Source of the DNA: DATLZU01 sp035573855
Lineage (GTDB): Bacteria; Nitrospirota; Nitrospiria; Nitrospirales; Nitrospiraceae
Reading direction: 5' to 3'
Length of the DNA stretch: 64,000 nt
NCBI GenBank assembly: GCA_035573855.1
Contig: DATLZU010000019.1
Span: 1 to 64,000 of the forward strand
The notes below the pieces were generated by a model that had not been told where the DNA came from, did not search any database, and saw nothing but the letters and a program-made list of their open reading frames with translations. The position numbers and the translations under genes were made by a program. Positions 58,206-64,000 of this stretch are shown piece by piece. Every line of letters begins with the position of its first letter. The first letter of the stretch is position 1.

Positions 58206-60206
58206 CTACAGTTTGACTTCGAGTTCTTTCATTCTCAGCGCGCGAATCCGGTTCCGCAGTTCCGCCGCTCGCTCGAATTTCAATTCTTTGGCAGCCGCTT
58301 TCATCTCCGCTTCCAAGCGTCGGATGAGCTGCTCGACATCGCGTTCCTCTTGCTGATAGACGGCTTGGGATTCGGCGGCCAGATCGAGTGAAAGGTAGTC
58401 CATCTGCGCCATCGCATACTCCACCGTCGGAATACTTTTCTTCACGCTTTCCGGCGTAATGCCGTGCGCCCGGTTGTACTCAGCTTGGATCCTCCGCCGC
58501 CGCGCGGTCTCCTCGATCGCCAGTCGCATGGACTCCGTGACCGTATCGCCGTACAGAATCACGCGACCCTCGACATGCCGGGCCGCACGCCCGGCGGTCT
58601 GAATCAACGACCGGTGCGACCGCAGATAGCCCTCCTTATCCGCGTCGAGGATCGCGACCAGACTGACCTCTGGGATGTCCAACCCTTCACGCAGGAGGTT
58701 GATCCCCACCAGCACATCGAACACCCCGCGCCGCAGATCGCGCACGAGTTCCGCCCGCTCCAACGTTTTGATGTCGGAATGCAGATAGCGCACCTTGACG
58801 CCGAGATCGTGATAGTACTCAGTCAGATCCTCGGCCATCCGCTTCGTCAGCGTCGTGACCAGCACACGGTTGCCTTTGGCGACCTCCGTGCGCACTTCAC
58901 CTAACAAATCGTCCACCTGGCCTTTCGCAGGGCGCACTTCGATGACCGGATCCATCAGGCCGGTCGGTCGGATGATCTGCTCGACCACCTCCTGCCCGGC
59001 CTGCTCCAATTCGTACGGACCGGGTGTCGCCGACACATAGACGACTTGATTGAGACACCGTTCAAATTCCTCGAATTTCAGCGGCCGATTGTCAATAGCC
59101 GACGGCAACCGAAACCCGTAGTCCACCAGCGTCTTTTTGCGCGAGTAGTCGCCTTCGTACATGCCTCCCACCTGCGGAATAGTGGCATGCGATTCGTCGA
59201 CGATGAGGAGAAAATCCTTGGGGAAATAGTCCAGGAGCGTCGGCGGCGGCTCACCCGGCGCGCGGCCGCTCAGATGCCGCGAATAGTTCTCGATCCCGTG
59301 GCAATAGCCCATCGCCCGGATCATCTCCAAATCGAAGCGCGTCCGTTGCTCGATCCGCTGGGCTTCGAGCAGTTTGCGCTCTCGCTTGAAGAACGCGATC
59401 CGCTCTTCCAGCTCTTGTTCAATTCCCTTCAGCGCCTGTTCGTACCGGTTCGGCGCGATCAAATAGTGGGTATTGGGATAGATCGGCACTTTCGGCAACC
59501 TGCCCAATGACTTGCCGGTGAGCGGATCGATCTCATGAATCGCGTCCACCACATCGCCGAACAACTCGATGCGCACCGACGCGGCGTCCGATGAAGCGGG
59601 GAAGACCTCGATCACATCGCCCCGCGCGCGGAAGGTCCCTCGATGGAAGTCTGCATCATTGCGAGTGTATTGAATTTCCACCAGCTTGGATAGGATCCGT
59701 TCGCGACGGATCTCCATGCCTTCTTCGAGATAAAGCAGCATGCCGTGATAAACTTCCGGCGAGCCGAGGCCGTAGATACACGACACGGACGACACAATGA
59801 CCACGTCGTTCCGCTGTAACAGCGCCGTGGTCGCCGCATGCCGCATCTGATCGATGGCGTCGTTGATGGAAGCGTCCTTAGCGATGTAGGTGTCGGTCTG
59901 AGGAATGTAGGCTTCCGGCTGATAGTAGTCGTAGTAACTGATGAAATATTCTACCGCGTTGTGCGGGAAAAATTGTTTGAATTCTTGGTAGAGCTGTCCG
60001 GCCAGGGTCTTGTTATGGACGAGTACAAGCGTCGGTTTCTGCACCCGCTCGATCAGGTTGGCCATCGTGAAGGTCTTGCCAGAGCCGGTGACGCCGAGCA
60101 AAACCTGGTGCTTCTTGCCGGCCTTCACCCCGGCGGCCAGTTTTTCAATCGCCTGACCCTGATCCCCGCACGGCTTAAACGGCGCTTCGAGCTTGAACGG
60201 CGGCAT
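58206..60206 (-). CDS. uvrB: Excinuclease ABC subunit B
   Basis: DNA-damage verification helicase of nucleotide excision repair. 666 residues. Walker A in LLGVTGSGKTFTMANLIERV, the beta-hairpin region YYDYYQPEAYIPQTDTYI, Walker B LLIVDESHAT, IRPTGLMDPVIEVRPAKGQV, motif V/VI INLLREGLDIPEVSLVAILD and QTAGRAARHVEGRVILYGD, and the C-terminal UVR motif (LIRRLEAEMKAAAKELKFER). Complete and of normal length. Confidence 0.97.
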   Translation of the reverse strand: MPPFKLEAPFKPCGDQGQAIEKLAAGVKAGKKHQVLLGVTGSGKTFTMANLIERVQKPTLVLVHNKTLAGQLYQEFKQFFPHNAVEYFISYYDYYQPEAYIPQTDTYIAKDASINDAIDQMRHAATTALLQRNDVVIVSSVSCIYGLGSPEVYHGMLLYLEEGMEIRRERILSKLVEIQYTRNDADFHRGTFRARGDVIEVFPASSDAASVRIELFGDVVDAIHEIDPLTGKSLGRLPKVPIYPNTHYLIAPNRYEQALKGIEQELEERIAFFKRERKLLEAQRIEQRTRFDLEMIRAMGYCHGIENYSRHLSGRAPGEPPPTLLDYFPKDFLLIVDESHATIPQVGGMYEGDYSRKKTLVDYGFRLPSAIDNRPLKFEEFERCLNQVVYVSATPGPYELEQAGQEVVEQIIRPTGLMDPVIEVRPAKGQVDDLLGEVRTEVAKGNRVLVTTLTKRMAEDLTEYYHDLGVKVRYLHSDIKTLERAELVRDLRRGVFDVLVGINLLREGLDIPEVSLVAILDADKEGYLRSHRSLIQTAGRAARHVEGRVILYGDTVTESMRLAIEETARRRRIQAEYNRAHGITPESVKKSIPTVEYAMAQMDYLSLDLAAESQAVYQQEERDVEQLIRRLEAEMKAAAKELKFERAAELRNRIRALRMKELEVKL

Positions 60207-60315
60207 ATCCTTTTCTATCTCCGGTATCTTCAGAAGCCATCTTAAGAAGCCATCTTAGCAAATCCAATGACCCGCGCGCGAACTCATAGCCATGACGGCC
60301 TCCCGCGGTCGAACT

Positions 60316-60344
60316 TTGTGCTTCGACTCCGTTCCGTTTATAAT
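60316..60344 (+). promoter_or_regulatory. Promoter of the rpoH-like gene
   Basis: TTGTGC (60316-60321), 17 bp, consensus TATAAT (60339-60344). Start near 60351, 34 nt before the ATG. It is a housekeeping-type promoter, so basal sigma-factor supply would not depend on heat shock. Confidence 0.65.
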
Positions 60345-60384
60345 GACTTTTCACGCGTGCGCCCACGAGAGCATCTAGAACTCG

Positions 60385-61386
60385 ATGAGCGAATCCGAAC
60401 CGCAGATTCAGCAGAATACCTGGGAAACCGAGGACCTGGAACCGACGGACGGCGACTTCGCAGAAGAAAGCGTCTTCCCGGAGCGGGCCGAAGCCTCTTC
60501 CTCTCAGGAGCGCGACCACGGCGACGACACCACGTCTCTGGTCCCCGTCACGGCGCTGCAACAGTATCTGGCCGAAGTCCGGCGCTACCCCTATCTGACC
60601 AAGGAAGAAGAACTCCGACTCTTTCACGAATACCGCGTGATGGGTAGCCGCGAGGCCGCCGTCAAGCTGATCCTTTCCAATTTGCGGGTCTCCGTGGCTA
60701 TCGCCGCCGAATACCTCCACACCGGCGCAGATCATATGGATTTGATCCAGGAAGGCAACGTCGGCTTGCTGCAAGCAATCAAGAAATTCGACCCGAGCAA
60801 AAACGTCCGTTTCTACGCCTATGCCGCTTGGTGGGCCCGTGCTTATATTCTTCGCTACCTGCTCAACAACTTCCGTCTTGTGAAGGTCGGCACCACCCAG
60901 GACCAACGCAAGCTCTTCTACAATCTCAAGAAGGAAAAGGCCAAACTGGAACGAGAAGGCTTCGTGCCGGACGCCAAGCTCTTAGCTGACCGCCTGAACG
61001 TCCGGGAACGGGACGTCATTGAAATGGATCAACGGCTGGGCAGTTGGGAATTGTCCCTGGATCAGCCGCTGGGCGAGGACAAAGACGGCACACTGCTGGA
61101 CATTCTGCCCTCTCAGGATCAGCCGGCGGACGAACGGATCGCCGATACGGAGCTCCGGGCGCTTTTTCGGCGGAAACTGGCTGAATTCATCAAGACCCTG
61201 GACGAACGGGAAGAGGATATCCTGCGAAACCGCGTCCTATCAGAAACTCCCCTAACCCTGGAGGATCTCGGCGCCAAATACGGGATCACGAAAGAGCGAA
61301 CCCGGCAACTGGAGGCCCGCATCATCAAGCGGCTCCGAGACTATATCAAAAAAGAAGTCAAAGACTTCGATCGGTTGCGGGCCTAA
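60385..61386 (+). CDS. rpoH: Heat-shock-type sigma factor (RpoH group)
   Basis: 333 residues. Region 1.2/2: LQQYLAEVRRYPYLTKEEEL, NLRVSVAIAAEYLHTGADHM, DLIQEGNVGLLQAIKKFDP, YAAWWARAYILRYLLNNFRL. The RpoH box QRKLFYNLKKEK follows, separating this from RpoD. Region 4: DEREEDILRNRVLSETPLTL and ITKERTRQLEARIIKRLRDY. An acidic 50-residue N-terminal extension is longer than in E. coli RpoH. Directly upstream of groES-groEL, so it may drive them. Confidence 0.9.
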   Translation: MSESEPQIQQNTWETEDLEPTDGDFAEESVFPERAEASSSQERDHGDDTTSLVPVTALQQYLAEVRRYPYLTKEEELRLFHEYRVMGSREAAVKLILSNLRVSVAIAAEYLHTGADHMDLIQEGNVGLLQAIKKFDPSKNVRFYAYAAWWARAYILRYLLNNFRLVKVGTTQDQRKLFYNLKKEKAKLEREGFVPDAKLLADRLNVRERDVIEMDQRLGSWELSLDQPLGEDKDGTLLDILPSQDQPADERIADTELRALFRRKLAEFIKTLDEREEDILRNRVLSETPLTLEDLGAKYGITKERTRQLEARIIKRLRDYIKKEVKDFDRLRA

Positions 61387-61510
61387 CGTCTTATGCATTT
61401 TATGTGTATTAAAATTTGTATTCATGGCCGCTATTTCTTTGAAATTTCAACGACTTAGATTCACCGAGTGATGCACTCCCATTTTCGCGAAGAAATTCTT
61501 GCCCCGCCCC

Positions 61511-61583
61511 TTGACTTGCCCTTGACTGGCGCTATCTCTCTTACCGAATTTTGCTAGCAGTCCGCTCTTCTTCGAAGAGCGGA
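61511..61583 (+). promoter_or_regulatory. groES upstream control region with inverted repeat
   Basis: Two TTGACT boxes (61511-61516, 61522-61527) stand in tandem; TATCTC at 61533 is a weak -10. Downstream, TCCGCTCTTC and GAAGAGCGGA (61561-61570, 61574-61583) are 10-bp inverse arms around TTC. It resembles an operator or leader hairpin; the HrcA box CIRCE (TTAGCACTC-N9-GAGTGCTAA) is absent. Confidence 0.5.
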
Positions 61584-61663
61584 ATCCGCTTCTCACACAA
61601 CTGGCTTCAAAGCAACAGTCGCGACCCGGTAGGAACCACAACCAACAGGAGGAGGATGTTCGT

Positions 61664-61972
61664 ATGGCCACGGAGACCAAGGAAAAGAAAGCCTCGACCG
61701 TAGCGAAGAATTTCCAGCCGCTCGGGGACCGCGTCTTCATCACCTATACGGAGGAGATGGAACGGACAGCGGGCGGTATTTATGTGCCGGACTCCGCCAA
61801 GGAGAAACCCCAGCGCGGCATCGTGCAGGCGGTCGGGAAAAAGGTTGAGAACGTGAAGGTCGGCGACCAGGTCCTGTTCGACAAATATTCTGGAAGCAAG
61901 CTGCGGATCGACGACGAAGAATGCCTGATCATTAAAGAAGAGGACATTCTGGGCGTATTTACCAACACCTGA
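61664..61972 (+). CDS. groES: Co-chaperonin GroES
   Basis: Lid of the GroEL cage. 102 residues: FQPLGDRVFITYTEEMERTA, GGIYVPDSAKEKPQRGIVQA with the mobile loop, VKVGDQVLFDKYSGSKLRID and CLIIKEEDILGVF. AGGAGGAGGATG-type ribosome site before the ATG. The N-terminal ATETKEKKASTVAKN is about 10 residues longer than usual. Confidence 0.96.
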   Translation: MATETKEKKASTVAKNFQPLGDRVFITYTEEMERTAGGIYVPDSAKEKPQRGIVQAVGKKVENVKVGDQVLFDKYSGSKLRIDDEECLIIKEEDILGVFTNT

Positions 61973-61997
61973 GGTGGGGGCGTGGTCCCGTCGCGCC

Positions 61998-62037
61998 CGG
62001 TCCATGGTCCATACGTGACATTTACCTATATGGACCG
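61998..62037 (+). other. Possible hairpin between groES and groEL
   Basis: CGGTCCAT (61998-62005) and ATGGACCG (62030-62037) are inverse 8-mers with a 24-nt loop. It could set the ratio of the two proteins or protect mRNA ends; this is speculative. Confidence 0.35.
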
Positions 62038-62076
62038 CCAATTCACAATGATAACGACGCAGAGGGAGGATCCACG

Positions 62077-63711
62077 ATGGCAAAGCAACTACTGTACAGT
62101 GAGGCGGCGCGGGCCGCGATCCTGAAAGGGGTCAATCAGCTCGCCGACGCCGTGAAGGCGACGCTCGGCCCCAAGGGTCGTAACGCGATTCTGGACAAGA
62201 AGTTCGGCGCGCCTACGATCACCAAGGACGGCGTGACCGTCGCGAAAGAGATCGAGCTGAAGAACCCATATGAAAATATGGGCGCCCAGCTTGTTCGCGA
62301 GGTTGCCAGCAAGACCAGCGACACGGCCGGCGATGGCACCACGACCGCCACCGTGCTTGCCCAGGCGATCTACCGTGAGGGCGTCAAAAACATTACCGCA
62401 GGCGCCAACCCGATGGAAATCAAGCGGGGCATCGACCGAGCGGTGGAAGTGGTGGTGCAGGAACTCAAGAAGCTCAGCAAACCCTGCCAGACCAAGACCG
62501 AGATTTCGCAGGTCGGCACAATTTCAGCCAACAACGACAAGACGATCGGCGACCTGATCGCCGAGGCCATGGAAAAGGTAGGGAAGGACGGCGTCATCAC
62601 CGTCGAGGAAGCCAAGTCCATGTCCACTTCGCTGGACGTTGTCGAAGGCATGCAGTTCGACCGCGGATATATCTCCCCCTACTTCGTCACCAACGCCGAG
62701 CGGATGGAAGCCGTTCTCGAAGAGCCGCTCATCCTTATTAACGAAAAGAAAATCAGCAGCATGAAGGACCTGTTGCCGATTCTGGAGCAGGTCGCCAAGA
62801 TGGGCAAGCCGCTGCTGATCATCGCCGAAGAAGTGGAAGGCGAAGCTCTGGCCACCTTGGTCGTGAATAAGTTGCGCGGCACGCTGAACGTGGCGGCGGT
62901 GAAGGCCCCCGGTTTTGGCGACCGGCGCAAGGCCATGCTGGAGGATATTGCGATCCTGACCGGAGGCCAGGTGATCTCCGAAGACCTCGGCATTAAACTC
63001 GAAAACGTGAAGCTAACGGATCTCGGTCGGGCCAAGCGGGTGACGATCGACAAGGACAACACCACGATCGTGGAAGGGTACGGAGATCCGAAGAAGATCG
63101 AGGGCCGCGTGAAGCAGATCAAGTCTCAGATCGAAGAAACGACGTCCGATTACGATCGGGAGAAACTGCAGGAGCGGCTGGCGAAGATTGTAGGCGGCGT
63201 GGCGGTCATCAACGTCGGCGCGGCTACCGAAACCGAAATGAAGGAGAAAAAGGCCCGCGTGGAAGACGCACTGCATGCGACCAAGGCAGCCGTCGAGGAA
63301 GGCATCGTGCCCGGCGGCGGCGTCGCCTATCTGCGCTGCATTCCGGCACTGGATCCCTTGCTGAAGGATGTGCCGCCCGAGCAGAAAGTGGGCGTCAACA
63401 TCGTCCGGCGCGCGCTGGAAGAACCCATCCGCCAGATCGCTGCAAACGCCGGCGTGGAAGGGTCGGTGGTCGTAGAAAAAGTCAGACAGAACTCGAACCC
63501 CGCATACGGCTTCAATGCACAAACCGAAGAGTACACCGACATGCTCAAGGCGGGGATCATCGATCCGACGAAGGTCGCGCGTTGCGCGTTGCAGAACGCG
63601 GCCAGCGTGGCAGCTCTGATGCTGACCACCGAGGTGATGGTTACGGAGATCCCGGAGGAGAAGAAAGAGCCGGCCGGCGCCGGTCACGGTCACATGCACG
63701 ACATGTACTGA
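62077..63711 (+). CDS. groEL: Chaperonin GroEL
   Basis: ATP-driven folding cage, 544 residues. KQLLYSEAARAAILKGVNQL, GPKGRNAILDKKFGAPTITK, ASKTSDTAGDGTTTATVLAQ with the ATPase Asp, GISPYF-type GYISPYFVTNAERMEAVLEE, VKAPGFGDRRKAMLEDIAIL and VEEGIVPGGGVAYLRCIPAL. The tail is GAGHGHMHDMY rather than GGM repeats. GAGGGAGGATCC precedes the ATG. Confidence 0.97.
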   Translation: MAKQLLYSEAARAAILKGVNQLADAVKATLGPKGRNAILDKKFGAPTITKDGVTVAKEIELKNPYENMGAQLVREVASKTSDTAGDGTTTATVLAQAIYREGVKNITAGANPMEIKRGIDRAVEVVVQELKKLSKPCQTKTEISQVGTISANNDKTIGDLIAEAMEKVGKDGVITVEEAKSMSTSLDVVEGMQFDRGYISPYFVTNAERMEAVLEEPLILINEKKISSMKDLLPILEQVAKMGKPLLIIAEEVEGEALATLVVNKLRGTLNVAAVKAPGFGDRRKAMLEDIAILTGGQVISEDLGIKLENVKLTDLGRAKRVTIDKDNTTIVEGYGDPKKIEGRVKQIKSQIEETTSDYDREKLQERLAKIVGGVAVINVGAATETEMKEKKARVEDALHATKAAVEEGIVPGGGVAYLRCIPALDPLLKDVPPEQKVGVNIVRRALEEPIRQIAANAGVEGSVVVEKVRQNSNPAYGFNAQTEEYTDMLKAGIIDPTKVARCALQNAASVAALMLTTEVMVTEIPEEKKEPAGAGHGHMHDMY

Positions 63712-63764
63712 GCTGAGAACGATTGGCTGACGCGCTCTCGCTGAGCGCGATCACCGTTGGATGG

Positions 63765-63797
63765 CGGGCCGAGCAGTTCCCGCTCGGCCCGTCGCGT
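63765..63797. terminator. Terminator hairpin between groEL and the convergent gene
   Basis: CGGGCCGAGC and GCTCGGCCCG (63765-63774, 63782-63791) form a 10-bp G+C-rich stem with a 7-nt loop. The T-run after it is short (GTTTC), so it is a modest terminator that could serve both converging genes. Confidence 0.55.
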
Positions 63798-63798
63798 T

Positions 63799-64000
63799 TC
63801 ATGCCTGCTTCCTGGCTTGGAGGATCGCCTGCAACAGACGGGAACGCCCCGTGGCATAGAAGAAGCGACGGAAGATAGAGTTGACCCGCTCCGTATGGCG
63901 CCGATAGTCTGCGGTGAAGCGATCGGCGGCAGTCTTCCGGTCCCTGCCCGCGTAGCCGAGCCGAATCGCGCACTGCGTCAATTCGTCCGGTCTGTCGGGC
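63799..64000 (-). CDS. glnE: C-terminal part of a probable glutamine-synthetase adenylyltransferase
   Basis: Cut by the window edge; about 66 residues seen. LTQCAIRLGYAGRDRKTAAD and DYRRHTERVNSIFRRFFY match the helical end of GlnE, where ARRLGY and Y-x-HT-x-x-VR occur. It would control glutamine synthetase by adenylylation. The fragment is too short to exclude a related protein. Confidence 0.55.
   Translation of the reverse strand, partial: PDRPDELTQCAIRLGYAGRDRKTAADRFTADYRRHTERVNSIFRRFFYATGRSRLLQAILQARKQA

Noticed and set aside
61387..61663. CIRCE operator upstream of groES
   Set aside because: TTAGCACTC-N9-GAGTGCTAA or a near match is not present; the inverted repeat found has a different sequence.

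Overview
The window looks like a chromosomal segment of a G+C-rich Gram-negative bacterium, most likely Nitrospira or a close relative (phylum Nitrospirota). That is an inference. It rests on a full outer-membrane/lipid A toolkit (bamA, two ompH, fabZ, lpxA, lpxI, lpxB, lpxK, msbA, waaA, heptosyltransferases) together with an actinobacterial-style 20S proteasome operon (ARC/Mpa ATPase, Dop, PrcB, PrcA, PafA), a pairing known in Nitrospirota. Nearly all bases are coding; many genes overlap by ATGA, GTGA or TGATG, so long co-transcribed units are likely.

Layout. 1-15.7 kb: surface-polysaccharide/LPS-core genes. A winged-helix regulator has palindromes over its own promoter. Eight family 2 or family 4 glycosyltransferases follow (another GT2 is split by a frameshift), with two family 9 heptosyltransferases, two methyltransferases, an SGNH acylhydrolase with a tiny membrane partner, and an MntA/HepT nucleotidyltransferase-ribonuclease pair coupled to a glycosyltransferase. 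15.8-30.9 kb, minus strand: outer-membrane biogenesis in transcription order bamA, ompH, ompH, fabZ, lpxA, lpxI, an oxidoreductase, lpxB, msbA, a DUF374 acyltransferase, waaA, lpxK, and a fused waaF-gmhB. The acyltransferase is interrupted at an A9G slippery run. 31.1-37.7 kb, plus strand: galU, lon, thiL, a DUF2062 membrane protein and an HD phosphohydrolase. 37.7-38.8 kb: about 1.1 kb with no recognisable gene and a perfect 22-bp palindrome. 38.8-46.2 kb, minus strand: the proteasome operon, ending in an M23 peptidase; no Pup/UBact gene is visible, only a 24-codon ORF exactly bridging dop and prcB. 46.3-48.0 kb: thiS-thiG-thiE. 48.2 kb: a helix-hairpin-helix protein. 48.7-52.8 kb: ftsE-ftsX-envC-ctpA for cell-wall hydrolysis at division. 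52.9-57.6 kb: ffh-rpsP-rimM-trmD-rplS-rnhB-yraN for translation and secretion. 57.9-60.2 kb: a DUF4321 membrane protein and uvrB. 60.4-63.7 kb: a heat-shock-type sigma factor, groES and groEL. The right edge cuts a probable glnE.

The most unusual structures are degenerate short repeats. One family built on TTTGGT/CTGGTT words occurs in spacers and also in frame inside waaA and the waaF-gmhB fusion, often as inverted pairs; other heptamer-type tandem repeats run across stop and start codons. Other points of note are the slippery frameshift in the lipid A acyltransferase, the missing protein modifier in the proteasome operon, predicted leaderless or near-leaderless transcripts of galU and thiS, and non-canonical GTPase motifs in Ffh.

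No rRNA, tRNA, CRISPR array, intact insertion sequence or replication origin was seen. All functional calls come from reading the translated sequence; no database search was run.
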